Below the pieces are notes generated by a model. That model ran no database searches. It saw only the letters and a list, made by a program, of their open reading frames with translations, and was not told the DNA's origin. This document shows, piece by piece, positions 1 through 11,587 of a DNA stretch of 44,919 nucleotides. Position 1 is the first letter of the stretch. Each line of letters begins with the position of its first letter. This stretch comes from Neurospora tetrasperma FGSC 2508 (Eukaryota > Ascomycota > Sordariomycetes > Sordariales > Sordariaceae), in assembly GCF_000213175.1 (NCBI RefSeq), contig NW_009799179.1:3574756-3619674 (forward strand). Reading direction: 5' to 3'. A program made the position numbers and the translations under genes.

Positions 1-1510
1 CTATTTCATTTTTTTCCTTTTTATTGGGTTTTTTTACCCTCTCTTTTGCTGCTCTCGCCCTGGCACATCGATTTCCTTCCGATTCCAGTTCGCCTTCTTT
101 GTGTGAACAACTTTCCCCTCGAAGTATCTCACAATTGGTGTTGTCGGACAAAGGAGCTGGTTGATCATCCACTTCAGGATCGTTCAAACCAACGCGCTAA
201 AGCATTCTTCCGCTGCATTCCTGCGCTTATTCTTCGCCAGCTTTCTATACAAGCTCAACACTTCGTTATGACCGTGTTTCTCATCAGCCACGGCGCGTTG
301 ATACAGCAGCTTTGTTGATGCAACACTGCAGCTATCCCGATCGACCTTGAGATCAGTTTCGGGCGGCTACGGACCAACAAACTTCATGATGACGAGATGA
401 TCACTCAGCATACACTGGAATACTCAAGTCCCGGTCTTCACGTATGATTGTCTATCACCTCCTCACCCCATCTCACAACGAGGGCAGCTAGACTAAACGT
501 CTCTCGAACAATCGTGGAGATCCACATTCGGAACTTCATTCTCAACCGTCGACACGCAACAGTTGTCGAACGGGCACTTTTCAGAACTTCCCTCTTGGTC
601 GAATCCAAAGAGAACCACCGCAGTATTGAGTTCGAAGCGCACCTTGGACAACGCACCTCACCTCACCTCACCAAGTGACGGAGTACGGATACCACCACGA
701 GCCAGTGCTATGAACAGAGAAGCAAAACGACGACGACGAAAACGGAAGAAGAAGAAGAAGACATGCCCCACTCAACATTAGAAGAGCCCGAGCCCGCCTT
801 CTGCAGGAGGTGCAAGGAAATAAGACCAGTCGGCCATACAGAACACGGCAGGCGTGGTGCGAGCGGAGAAGGGGGACTGGAGAGTGTCACGGCTACTGCT
901 CCTAGGGGTACTTTTCGACCTCCACGTATGATCAGGCAGGATGCGACTGTTGGTCAGTCGGATTGAGCATACGTACGTGTCTACCACCACGTGGGGAAGC
1001 ACCACAATCATGAATGGGGATGGGAACTCGATATTACCTGTTGGCGATTCGTTTTGGTTGGCTACTATCAGAGTGATTTGGTTGGATCAATACGGGAGTC
1101 TTTGGAAACTGAAATCCAGTCAGGACTCCGAATGTGAGAACAGGGACGGTCTCTAGTCGAGAACTACTAGAGGATAGATAGTATGCAGGTCCATGACTTG
1201 GGTTCTTGGTCACATCTGCTGCTGGATGGGATGGGATTGGGTCTGCCACAGTATGTATACACACACCACAAGGTCATGATCCGGAATTCTGTCTGAGTGG
1301 TTTATCAAAGCTGACATACAGCGTGCCATATCGTGTAGTCGAAGAGACGAAACACCAAGACGATCACATCTCACTTTTTTTCTTTTTCAATCAGTGAATA
1401 AGCCAGTTCATGTTCATAACATGTTAGTTAATACAGGGTACAGATCCTGACACTCCTCCAACACCATATCGTACAACCTCACAACTTCCTTGCATCAGCA
1501 TGCAACCTCT
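1..1510. other. Intergenic stretch, no supported gene
   Basis: The first bases are rich in T and C (homopyrimidine runs up to about position 60). Short open frames exist on both strands but none has a recognisable domain, good codon character or splice support. A short (GAA)n-like tract lies near 745-760. I see no RNA gene here. Confidence 0.5.
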
Positions 1511-2158
1511 TCAGTGATGCCTCTTAGGTTTGTTCTCCTTAGCAACCGTGTCCGCCGGCTCCGGCAGGTCGTACTCCGCGCCCTCCGGCGCAGGACCAAT
1601 TACATGTCTGATGCCCCTCTCGATAGGCGGAGGCTTATCGGCGACAATCTCGCGGACCTTGTGCTCGACGGTCGGGGCATGCGGGTCGGTGGCGCCTACA
1701 CCCTCGAGCCCGGAGTGCTCCTTCTTGCGCTTACCGGGATGCATGCCGTGCAGCTCCCTACTCGTCTGGCCCTGCATCGGCCGGCTCCATGTGGCCCGGT
1801 TATAGAGGTCCTGGGTGGTGGGACCACGGTAGGCGTCGAGCGGATCAGTGCGTGAAGACGGGTCGACGTCCGGATTGAGAGCCTGGCCGGGGATCTCGTG
1901 AATTGGGTTCGGAAGATAAGTGTGCTCCTCCGGCGCGGTGCCGGGTGGGAAAGTCTTTGCGTGGAACTCGGGCGCGCGTTCGTTGCCTACATGGTGGCCG
2001 GGTTGGTGCTGATGGGTGGCGTGGGTCAGGCATCCTGAAACCGGAAGAAAGAGTGTGTTTGGACTGATACTTACGCCAGAGTTGGTCATGGGCTTAGAAG
2101 GAGGGACCTTGGCGTGGAACTGGCCCTGGTTGGTAACGGAATCGGGGTTGGCAGACAT
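1511..2158 (-). CDS. Conserved ascomycete hydrophilic protein of unknown function (193 aa)
   Basis: The start is the ATG at 2158 (protein begins MSANPDSV); the open frame upstream of it is leader without support. One intron at 2074..2009 (66 nt) is inferred from a GTAAGT donor, a CTGAC branch point and a CAG acceptor, joining TNSG to HQPGHHVGN. The product is 193 aa, polar, rich in Pro, His, Gly and charged residues, with no signal peptide or membrane segment, and ends in a basic KPKRHH tail. The segment PMQGQTSRELHG followed by KRKKEHSGLEGVG resembles short conserved ascomycete proteins I have seen before without assigned function; this is memory, not a search. It is probably largely disordered. 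The intron is a multiple of three and contains no stop, so a retained intron would add 22 residues without ending the frame. Confidence 0.72.
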   Translation of the reverse strand: MSANPDSVTNQGQFHAKVPPSKPMTNSGVSISPNTLFLPVSGCLTHATHQHQPGHHVGNERAPEFHAKTFPPGTAPEEHTYLPNPIHEIPGQALNPDVDPSSRTDPLDAYRGPTTQDLYNRATWSRPMQGQTSRELHGMHPGKRKKEHSGLEGVGATDPHAPTVEHKVREIVADKPPPIERGIRHVIGPAPEGAEYDLPEPADTVAKENKPKRHH

Positions 2159-3497
2159 GGTGAACGATTTCTTTTTGACTTGGTACTTGTGGATTTGGGT
2201 GGTGAGGTTGGGTTGTGGTGGGTTTACAGGTGCTGAATGATTTATTTTTATTGTTGTTGACGTTATTTTTTGGTGGACGAGCACAAAGAGGCCCACGTGA
2301 GCTCAAATAGGTTCTAGACGTTGATGTAGCCCGTTGTGGTGTAAAGGATAGCTGTAGTCATGATGTCAACCTTACGGTCGTTGACATCATCCGAGTCGTA
2401 TGGTTGTCTGGAGCGGTCTAGATGAATGCCCCAGTCTTGTATCCTCCTACTCCGTACAACAGCTGGACTTCGTGATACATGGAATCTCGACTCGCTGGTA
2501 CGGAAAGTCAAATCGGCGAAGACAGGAGACATCGCCATGTCTTGGCACGGTTGGTAGGTGTTGAAGAGCATCTCATCGAGCCATGCCCGGTAGAGCCACG
2601 CTGTCAGCCGATATCCGGTTGCTACGACGTGCCTCCGGTTTCCCCAATTTACCCGGATCAGTATATACATGTACTTCAACTACTTGCGTCATGACTATGC
2701 TGACATAAAAGCAGCGGCCTCTTACATCTCTTTAATACTTGCTGTCATCGTCTCGTATTCGGACTATCAGTTGCTACGACAGGTATGCAACCGCTGTCAA
2801 GGTGGGACATTTGACTTTTGACGGTCAAAACTGCTGACATAATGCACAGATTCGGGAGCAGTTATATAGTAAGGAAATGTAACTCCTGTCGCTAGGTATG
2901 GTCCAAGCATATATCCAAGATGCTGCAAGTCATGGTAGGTTGGTGTTGATGGTGATGTTGTTGAGGTGTCGCCGCATGCAGTCGAAATAACGGTCTTGGA
3001 TCGGTGGGGTGCAATAGCCCGTTCTACGGGAGGTCCAGCGCTAGGGAAGGAGCACGGGACGGAGGCGGTTCGCACATGCGATGCACTGTGGGGTTCCTGC
3101 ATTCCACCTCAGCCGCTGTCTTGCAAATGTGGGTGCACATGCCCTGCTGGGCGTTCATCCAAGTTCGCGCTCGGGCTGCGCCGTTGAACGTTGGGCGGCA
3201 TTCCATCGACAAGTTGGCTTTATTTGAATTCTGTTGTATAAGGTGTTGATCGTCAGTTCTGGACCAGTGCTGCGCGGGTTGTGGACCGCGAGAAGGCTTC
3301 AATCCATGCGGTTTCCTTTCCTGCTCCTTCTTTGCAGCGGCCACCTGCCATGATGTAATGGCGGGGCACTTTTTTGCAGAGGGCCGGGCGTCGGACGGTC
3401 AGAAGCCCTCCAGGGGCCCGACCTCATCCATCATCAAGCAATACCACCGGCAGGGGAAATATCTTAAAGGTAGAGGTAGTCATGTCGGATCCTTCCA

Positions 3498-3544
3498 CCT
3501 TACCTGTCTGTACCTACCTTAGGTATGTACATAGATAGGTAAGG
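3498..3544. repeat. Imperfect palindrome made of TACCT/AGGTA units
   Basis: The outer arms CCTTACCT (3498-3505) and AGGTAAGG (3537-3544) are perfect inverted copies. The interior continues the symmetry with a few purine transitions and has further TACCT and AGGTA copies around 3511-3524. It could form a hairpin. It has no coding sense and I do not know a function; it could be a small inverted-repeat element or a protein-binding cluster. Confidence 0.6.
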
Positions 3545-4388
3545 TATCATATGTTCTCAATACACCCCGCTGTCCGGCATTCGAAGCTTTCCATCCGGTT
3601 GCATTTATCCGCCGCCCCCAACCTCTGTACATACCATTAACAAAGAGGATGGCTGGCGTCGCGTTCTGTGTTCGTCCGCAAGGTAATATTTTTAGCTTGT
3701 GCTAGTCTGAGTACCTCTAGCTTCAGCCAACCACCGAGTGGTGATTGCGCTGATCTTCCTCTACGACCAACTGAACCTCAGCCTCCCGAGCGTAACCACA
3801 AAAGACACCCCCAATTCGTAGTTGCTGGTGCATTGTAGCCACTTCCAGGTTTTGACTGTGCCCCCCCACTGTTTGAGGACAATGCCGCCCTATTGGACGT
3901 CGTAAGGAACTCTTGACACTTCCACTGGTCAATGCTTATCACAATGGCACCTTTGGTCAATTCAATGCCTACGTCGGTCTCGGGGACCCATATACGCAGT
4001 ATATGCAATCACGAGTGAGCTGCCTGACTCCCAAGGCAAAGTTGTTTCTGACATTTCTCTCTGAAACCCTTGATGTCGAGGCTTTACGGTCTTTGGGCGC
4101 CGAACGAGAAGGATTTTCTCTGATTTTCCCTCCACCTTCCTTCCTTGGAAGGGGGGCGTGTCTTTCGGTTGCAGCGAGACAGCCCACTGAACACCTTGTG
4201 TGGGCTGATTGCCTGTTACCAGAGTGTTGAAGTTAAAAATGTGAACTTTGGCGGCATAGTCCTAATGCAAAGTTTTGTTCTTTACATCTTTTTTGTTGGA
4301 GACAAGTACGTGACGGACTGTTGTCCGATTGTGGGATGGTGATTTGCAATGGCTGTGGACAAATTATGGCCTTGTCAAAGAAAAAAAA

Positions 4389-4545
4389 AATGCATTACCA
4401 AGAAGAAGGTCTGTGCATCCGTCACCAAGGTAAAGAAAGATGCTCACCAACATGTGCATTACCAAGGAGAAAAGACATTACCAAGGCAAAAAAAGATGCA
4501 TTACCAGGGAAAAGGTGCATTATCTGGAAGCAGATGTATTACTAA
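4389..4545 (+). repeat. Degenerate minisatellite with a TGCATTACCAAGG core
   Basis: The motif GCATTACCAAGG and variants (GTCACCAAGG, ACATTACCAAGG, GCATTACCAGGG, GCATTATCTGG, GTATTACTAAG) recur at roughly 20-30 nt spacing, separated by A/G-rich spacers such as AAAAAAAGAT. Units are diverged and unequal in length. Three-frame reading gives Lys-rich peptides without a start in context, so I treat it as a non-coding tandem repeat. Confidence 0.6.
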
Positions 4546-4916
4546 GTACATACTGTGTAAGAAAGGGACTCGGTATCCAGGTCCAGACAATGTCCGTGCA
4601 CCTCCAAGGTCGCGAGTCTCAAGAGTCTGGTTGGAATACTCCGTCGTTTTCGCAGCTCAGCATTCACAAAATGGGTCTTTTTGGGTGAGATATTGGATCA
4701 AAATCTGTGCATGTAGGCATCTTTGCACACACTACTGCCCGTCCCTAGTGATGAGTGTGGAAATGGAAAGAGATATTGAGCACTGTGCATGAGACGCTCT
4801 AATCAGGGGCAGTTCTCTGGACCTACTATGCAGTGACTACCGGCCCCCCTAAGAGAAGAAAGAAGAAAATTAGCCTCGAAACAAACCAGAAAGGGGCTCA
4901 AGGGGCTTCTTTCCTG

Positions 4917-4950
4917 CTCTCTCTCTGTCCCTCTCTCTCTCTTTTTTTTT
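4917..4950. repeat. CT-rich simple repeat followed by T-run
   Basis: An interrupted (CT)n tract runs into nine or more T. Such tracts are common in fungal intergenic DNA; here it lies well upstream of btgC and I assign no role. Confidence 0.7.
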
Positions 4951-6195
4951 ATCTTTTATTTTTCCCTCAGTGAATTTCAACCTGTGTTGAAGGTTAGCAA
5001 TATCATTTGTATCTTGCGGGTGTAAATGTTTACGATTGAAACGCATTCCTCTACCCATGTTCCATGGACCCCTAACATCTCAGGACCACCATGCTAGAAG
5101 TACCTCTAGTGTAAAAGCATATTGAGACACGCCTCTCCCCCGCCCTCCACGCAAGTCCCCGCCGTCAGCGCTGGCTGAATCCCGGTCGCTGGGAACCGCT
5201 GGAACTACTGGGGCGGGGTGACAGGCTCCACCAGGTAACCACCAACCACCACCCGCTTCCCTCCGCGCATCCACACTCCAGCCCCAGTGCAGCCATCCAG
5301 CCATCAGGTCCAGCCAGGGGCATCACATCCCGGTGCAGGACGACAGTCCACTGATCCCGTCCACCATCCCACCCTCCAGCTGCACTTGGTCTCGGGTGTG
5401 CCAGCCCTTTTTGGTCCAATGCGATGGCAATGCGACGGGACGCCAACCGCCGCAAAAACACATTCTAGGTAGGATTCAGCCGAATGAGTGTCGGGCAGGC
5501 TCTGCCTTGGCCGGCCACTGTTAGGGAACCGAGAAAAATCACCTCGCGTCACACACTTGACGACAACCTCATCCTTTGCCGACACACGTCCGCTCAGGAC
5601 CGCATAGCCTTTCGATTTTGATATCTTCGAGCATTTACTTCGAAGAGCCTTCTCTTGGAGCGATTCTAAAACTACCAGGCACCAGCCGTTTATTGCGGGG
5701 GTTGTCCACGGATGCCCCAATACTACACTACACTCACTTCCACTTTTATCGGCGTTCCGAGACAAAGCGTCATTGTTTGTTTTGTCGCCTGGCATCCGGT
5801 GTGGACGGTCCCACGAGTCTGCGACACTACAACACCGGGAACACCTCGCTTGTAATACCCTTCTGTTTTTGTCTCTGGTATGCTGCCTCCTGTCCGATTC
5901 CTTGCGGCTGTTGCTCATTTGGTCTGTCCTCATGCTAAGTTATTCAATGTACACAACAGTTGAACATCGTCTTTTGTTTGCTTGGATTTCCAAGACATAT
6001 CTAGTTCCAGTCGCCGCGGGAATCGACATTCTTCTTTCCCCTCATCTGCATCTGCGGCCGTTTGGACCCGAGCGCTCATGACCTACGCTGCAAGTCGACC
6101 ACAGAACCCCTAATTGATGATCTCGTCTGAACTTGTTGCTACACGTACACTCCTGCGCCCTCCCATCCACTCGCATCTTGTCCTCGTATCCGAGA

Positions 6196-8490
6196 ATGGC
6201 ACAGTCGAGATATTCATTTGACGACGACCAAATGGCGGAACGCGAACCTCTTGGTTCGTCAACATCTCCATACCATTCACGAAACCAGTACTATCCGCCC
6301 TCGCGTTCCCAGCAACAGTACCAAAATTCATTCCGTCCGCCGTCCGCATCCCGACCCGGAGCCCATCCGGATTCTGCCTTTGAGCGACTTCGTATGGAGA
6401 GACGCAAGAGTCAAGGACAATCATCAGAAAGGAGTAATGGCGATGGCAACTTCAGAGCGTACATACCAGCTGGTACGGCATCCAACAGCTACGAGCCACA
6501 AGATATAGTGTCGCCTATATCCCCTCCCCAGCCGCCTCCTCATCGCGCCGAGAGAAGATCGTGGGGCAATGATCAGGTTAGCTACTCGGAGTCCCAACGA
6601 CCTAGGCCCTTCAGCAACATCACTCCTGGAGCGGACGACTTCAGCAATGCTGCTGCCGGTGGTGTGACGGGGATTGCGCTGACTGTCGCTGACCAGACTG
6701 CGAGGGAGAGCGGACTCAACGCACTTGACGGCCCCGCTTACCCACAAGAATACGACCAACAACCTACTCCAGGGCAATTTCAAAGCCAACAGAACCCCGG
6801 GCCCAATGCGCGCGACGCATCGAACTATTTCCAGGCGCAGATGCCTTATGCCAGTCCGTATGCACAAAACAGCGGGCCCCCTAGCCTACAAAGCAGTTCG
6901 CAGGCATTAAATGCTGCGCAATATGCGCCGGGGGCCGGTACACCTGGGCAGACAAGTCCCTCCAGAAGCCCACGTCAAGGTCCTGGTACGACAGGTATCT
7001 ACACAGACGATCCCTTTCTGAGCTATGGCCGTCCTCAGCCACCAGGTCTGGGGGTTGTCGATCCGCTCGCTGCTCTTGATGATGATGACGATGACGGGCT
7101 CAATTACCACCGCAAGTCGAAAAGGAACAGCATCCTCAGCCTCGGTAATGGGAGCAACAAGAGCGCTGGAGCCGTTGCTGGCACCGCTGCGGCTGGCGGC
7201 GTCATTGGCGGTCTGGCCAGCCGTAATGAGAGCGGTAATGTCTCTGGCTATACTCCGATCAAAAACAACGTCCAGATGACCGACACTATACATGCGGCCA
7301 GTCCATATAAACCAGGTTTCGTAGCTGAAAAGCCTGGGTGGAACTCTACCGGCAAGTCGAGGAGTAGGGGCAAGAAGTGGAGGCTAGCGGCCATCCTGAC
7401 GCTTGGACTTCTTGTTGCTGCCGCCATTGTCCTCGGAATTGTATTCGGTGTTGTGCTCAAGCGCGGCGGCGAAGACAAGAAACAGGGCGATTCCGCTGCT
7501 GATGACATGCAAAATAATGGGGATCTCGACATCAACTCCTCCGAGATCCAGGCGCTCATGAATAACCCCGGCCTACACAAAGTCTTTCCGGGTATAGATT
7601 ATACGCCACTCAATTCCCAGTACCCGGATTGCATCCACAACCCTCCTTCGCAAAACAGCATCACTCGTGATATCGCGGTTCTGTCACAGATGACCAACAC
7701 AGTTCGGCTTTACGGCACCGATTGTAACCAAACCGAGATGGTCATCCACGCGCTGAAGCAGCTGAAGCTCGACAACACGATCAAGATTTGGCTGGGCGTC
7801 TGGCAGGATGGCAACACAACGACTAATGATCGTCAGCTCTCCCAGATGTGGACAATTCTCGACAGTTATGGCGATAAATGGTTCAAGGGTCTTATTGTAG
7901 CTAACGAAATTTTGTTCCGCAAGGAAATGACTCTCGCTAGTCTGAGCACACTACTCTCCGACGTCCGTACGAACCTCACCTCTAGGGGCATGAAGCTACC
8001 AGTGGCAACCAGCGATCTTGGCGACAACTGGGATGAATCACTGGCCAAAGTGAGCGATTACATCATGGCGAACATTCACCCTTTCTTCGGCGGCGTCAAC
8101 GCCAAGGATGCAGCAGCATGGACCACGACTTTCTGGAAAGACCATGCTGGCACCTTTATGAAATCAGATAAGTCTAAAAACATCATCAGCGAGACTGGTT
8201 GGCCGTCACAGGGTGGGTCGGACTGCTACCCGGATACCAAAAGTACCAACTGCCCGGGTCGTGCGGTGGCTGGCATTACCGAGTTGAACCAGTTCATGAG
8301 CGATTGGGTATGCCAGGCCCTCGCCAACGGAACCGAGTATTTCTGGTTCGAGGCCTTTGACGAGCCATGGAAGATCCGGTTCAACACCAAGGACCAGCAA
8401 TGGGAGGATCACTGGGGTCTCATGGACGTCGACAGGAATCTCAAAAAGGGAATCAAGATTCCGGACTGTGGTGGCAAGACGGTTGCCTGA
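6196..8490 (+). CDS. btgC: Membrane-anchored GH17 endo-1,3-beta-glucanase, BtgC type (764 aa)
   Basis: It would hydrolyse beta-1,3-glucan at the cell surface and take part in wall remodelling. The start is the ATG at 6196 (MAQSRYSF), the first ATG in the frame. Residues 1 to about 390 are a low-complexity cytoplasmic region rich in Pro, Gln, Ser and Tyr, with an acidic run near 298-303. A single membrane segment lies at about 396-420 (LAAILTLGLLVAAAIVLGIV) after a basic stretch, giving type II topology with the catalytic domain outside. The GH17 domain begins near 460 (FPGIDYTPLNSQYPDC). E571 in VANEIL is the acid/base and E666 in SETGWPSQGG the nucleophile, both by family analogy. The architecture matches Aspergillus BtgC-type proteins, with a somewhat longer cytoplasmic part. 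No intron is needed. Assignment is firm. Confidence 0.93.
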   Translation: MAQSRYSFDDDQMAEREPLGSSTSPYHSRNQYYPPSRSQQQYQNSFRPPSASRPGAHPDSAFERLRMERRKSQGQSSERSNGDGNFRAYIPAGTASNSYEPQDIVSPISPPQPPPHRAERRSWGNDQVSYSESQRPRPFSNITPGADDFSNAAAGGVTGIALTVADQTARESGLNALDGPAYPQEYDQQPTPGQFQSQQNPGPNARDASNYFQAQMPYASPYAQNSGPPSLQSSSQALNAAQYAPGAGTPGQTSPSRSPRQGPGTTGIYTDDPFLSYGRPQPPGLGVVDPLAALDDDDDDGLNYHRKSKRNSILSLGNGSNKSAGAVAGTAAAGGVIGGLASRNESGNVSGYTPIKNNVQMTDTIHAASPYKPGFVAEKPGWNSTGKSRSRGKKWRLAAILTLGLLVAAAIVLGIVFGVVLKRGGEDKKQGDSAADDMQNNGDLDINSSEIQALMNNPGLHKVFPGIDYTPLNSQYPDCIHNPPSQNSITRDIAVLSQMTNTVRLYGTDCNQTEMVIHALKQLKLDNTIKIWLGVWQDGNTTTNDRQLSQMWTILDSYGDKWFKGLIVANEILFRKEMTLASLSTLLSDVRTNLTSRGMKLPVATSDLGDNWDESLAKVSDYIMANIHPFFGGVNAKDAAAWTTTFWKDHAGTFMKSDKSKNIISETGWPSQGGSDCYPDTKSTNCPGRAVAGITELNQFMSDWVCQALANGTEYFWFEAFDEPWKIRFNTKDQQWEDHWGLMDVDRNLKKGIKIPDCGGKTVA

Positions 8491-11069
8491 GCAACAAGAC
8501 AAGATTTCTGGCGCCAATGCTGCGCATTGCGACCGTGGCCTTGTCTCTGACGTGGTCTAGGACACCAACAAGTTAATATTGGTTTGACCATCATGGTATA
8601 ACGGCTGTGCTGCTGCTTCGAGGACAGTAAAGCTAGAAAGGCTTTGGCATGTATATGATGGAATGATGCCGAGGGGTAAGATCGATAGATCTTGCGATGC
8701 GGACGTGGAAAAAGATTCACGAATTTCTGTTTCACAAGCGTTAATTTGGCGTTCATACAGCAATACAAAGGATATTGTGTTTATTATATGGCCTGATATC
8801 TCTTGGCTTAGTCGATAGAAGTCCTTCGGGGAGCCTCTGTTTTTTTTGGTTCTTTTTCCATGCTCGATCGCAATATATTTCATGGATATGGGTGACAAGA
8901 TATTGCTGCTAGGGCTTGCTTTGCTGGACTTGAATGGTTAGGACTGCCTTGGATTGCGTGGCCTTGCATTACCATTAGCTCTCTTGCCAGCTGCTCTATC
9001 ATTCTTCGACATAGATCACACAGCCCTTCGCTCTTCGATTCTTCTTGCCGCCTGGGTGGGCAATCTCTCTCTTGAATATGATGGCATATTAGTCACCACC
9101 AGCGCATAAGACGTTGAGTTTCATATTGGACATACACAAATCCACCTACATGTCACTTCAACGGTGGACAACCAGTCGGTCGGTAGGCTTCTCCAGATCG
9201 GTCCGTCCGTGTAAAAGCTCCCCACCCCCCAACCATCTTCTCCCTCCCGCCTACCACTTAGGCGAAGGGAGTATTGTTGAGAAAATATGACATGTCAAGT
9301 GTTTGAGGAAACATGGCACGAAACAGTTGAGGCCTCCGACGGCCAGTCCTTCCAGTTCACCGTAACGGGTTATCAGCCTCCGAAGAGATTGGAAGTTTGG
9401 AAGGAACATTGGAGTATCCCAACTCCCAGTTGTCATTCCACGTGTTACCAAAGATATGTCTGCGGCGACAAGATAAAGAGTAGTGCTTGTTATTGGTAAT
9501 TGGTGGGTAGCAAGGTATGTAGCCGTGACCGTGATCTTGACAGCTGCTGTCATCATGGCCGTGAGACTGAGAAGTCGTGACCATGACCGTAAACCGTGAA
9601 TGTAACCGTAATCGTGGTTTCACATTTCAGAGATTGAACATAGGTAAGCCATTGACATTGTCAGACAGAGACCCACTCGACGAACCGATCTTACTGGATC
9701 AGCCCGAAGGTAGTTGGAGTAAAGAGAGAGAGAGATATAGAGAAAGATAGGGAGTCTAGAGCAATAGTCGCGATGATAGTTGTGGTCGAAGTAGTGGTCA
9801 AACATAGTAGTAGTAGATGAACGTAGGTGATCTGTCGGGTAACACAGCCATGAGGAAGCCCAAATACCCATATGGGCGACGACACTAACGTACTGTGAAG
9901 AGCTGTCAGTCAGATCTAGGAAGATCTGAAGTGATGTGATGTGATGCCAATGGTTCTTTATCAAAGGAGGCGGGTACACCGCTAATAGACCGTTGTCGTC
10001 GTGTATATATATATATTATACATGCTACCCTGTAATATGCCCATCCCGTCAATTCCACCTTGGCAACGAACGGTAATGGGGTTGAAGATAATGAAGTTAA
10101 ACCGATATGCAACTGCGTAATCTGCCAATTAATTCCGTGGCGTTTTGAAGAGTCATCCAGGATGTTGGATGTTGAGTGTCCCTGTTGGTGTTGGATTTGG
10201 GGTGTGAACTATGAATGTGAACCGGAGTCAACAGGCGAGCTGGGAAATTGTTCACTTTCATGGCTGCTTTCCTCTCTTCTATAATCGACTTTATTAGATC
10301 GATTCTTTACGCTTTCTGCCCGGCTTGTTATATGGCTCGCTAGCTAGCTAGGCCTCGTTTGGTCAACCATTTTCTCTCACAATCTGGATGTTTTTTATAG
10401 CTTCCTCTCTCCTGTGTTCTTCGTTAGCTTTGTTACTCTTTCGTCGATCCGTGGTCTTCGCCTTCATTCGGCCCTCTTTTTCTTTCTATGCAAAAAGTTT
10501 CTTCTCGGTCAGGCAATGGTGTCTCTGTATCTGACAACGCGATAGACACTGCGGCGTTGTGCGCCTCAATCAAGGCATGGAGGGTGAATAGCTTGACAAG
10601 CCTTCTGCCAAGGATATCAGGTATGATGCAGAAAAGACACCATAGGACGACAATATCTGAAACGCTTACTCCTTTCAACGTACATCACTGTCTCGTCTCA
10701 TGACTTCTTACGGGAATAGTTCAGGCTCATAAGACAGAGATGGTCAAAGTCGGTCCAAGGTCCGAATGTGAGTTTCTTGCCTGGAAGTTGGCATCAACTG
10801 GATGTTGACAGTAAGCCAAGAAGACCAAATTCGACCTTTCTCTTTCTTGTCTGTTTCAGAAAGAGCTCCAACTCCTGTCGAGTCACGGAAGTGATGACAA
10901 ATTGTTTTATAAGCGCAAGCATGCGAATGGACAAGATACTACCCGACAGCAAGAGACAGGACCTCGAAAAATTCAGCAGAGATTATCCGACCTAGCCGGC
11001 CCTTTTCTCATCATTTTGCAAAACATCTCAAGCCACTGGCTCGGTGTTGGTTTCATTTGTCTCTCCTCG
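8491..11069. other. Intergenic region between btgC and the transposon
   Basis: No gene is supported. The first 200-300 bases are probably the btgC 3' UTR. It holds a degenerate CCGTGA-type repeat (9526-9617), a GA-rich tract near 9720-9750 and a (TA)n tract at about 10004-10016. Short open frames such as 10678..10433 (minus) begin with TTG, not ATG, and resemble nothing I know. Confidence 0.5.
9526..9617. repeat. Degenerate short repeat of CCGTGA/CCGTAA units
   Basis: Over about 90 nt the hexamers CCGTGA, CCATGA, CCGTAA and CGTGACC recur at irregular spacing (for example around 9530, 9559, 9577, 9587, 9595 and 9605). It looks like a decayed simple repeat. Confidence 0.45.
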
Positions 11070-11077
11070 TTCTAAAA
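11070..11077. repeat. Left target-site duplication of the MULE (TTCTAAAA)
   Basis: The 8-bp TTCTAAAA lies immediately outside the left inverted repeat and is identical to the copy at 14217-14224. This perfect direct duplication fixes both ends of the element. Confidence 0.88.
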
Positions 11078-11123
11078 GGGTAAACCTCCGTACACCCACC
11101 CCAAACCTATATACACCCAAAAA
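11078..11123 (+). repeat. Left terminal inverted repeat of the MULE
   Basis: The 46 bp match the reverse complement of 14171-14216 at 44 positions. Both differences are T here against C in the right copy. Beyond 46 bp similarity falls away, apart from scattered short matches. Confidence 0.88.
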
Positions 11124-11587
11124 CCAGGGAAATGTGGGACCGTGTAGCTGATGATACCTGATATTGTAAATCCCGTTTTTACCCGCAAAATTTCGTTTTT
11201 CAAATACACGCAACATTTCCTCTAACTTGGTCATTTCTTTCGCTCTTTTTCACACAGCCAATTGCACCAGCACCAGTATTCTGCACGCTATTATACTAGT
11301 ACTTTATACGTATCTACACTAGCGCTTTGCATACAATAGTACTATACATATACCCTCAACGTACATAATCTTACTCAAATTAATTAATTTTAATTATCTA
11401 CAATTGCTCTTAATTACGTACAATCGCTAACAGTTAATAGATATTACCTTCTTCTACACAGCAGCCTCATCGCCGTCGCGATTTAACTACTTTATCGTCT
11501 ATATTTGCAAATAGTCATACCTCCTTCGACAGCAATATTAAATAAGCTATCCCACCTAATAATAGCGCCTTTATTCTCCTACCTACC

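Larger units (their letters stand above)
2159..6195. other. Long intergenic region upstream of btgC
   Basis: No gene is supported. It holds an imperfect hairpin at 3498-3544, a degenerate minisatellite at 4389-4545 and a CT-rich tract at 4917-4950. The open frame at 5933..5304 (minus) is long but lacks any recognisable domain and lies in what is probably the btgC upstream and leader region. An A-run at about 4379-4390 starts the minisatellite. Confidence 0.5.

Noticed and set aside
763-966. 67-aa frame beginning MPHSTLEE with one CxxC
   Set aside because: A start in fair context but only one CxxC, no homologue that I recall and no conserved block. Not enough to call a gene.
4389-4545. CRISPR array
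   Set aside because: The repeats are short, diverged and unevenly spaced, and the genome is eukaryotic.
5304-5933. 209-codon open frame on the minus strand upstream of btgC
   Set aside because: No recognisable domain, odd composition rich in Arg, Ser and Cys, and it lies in the btgC upstream region. Length alone is not support.
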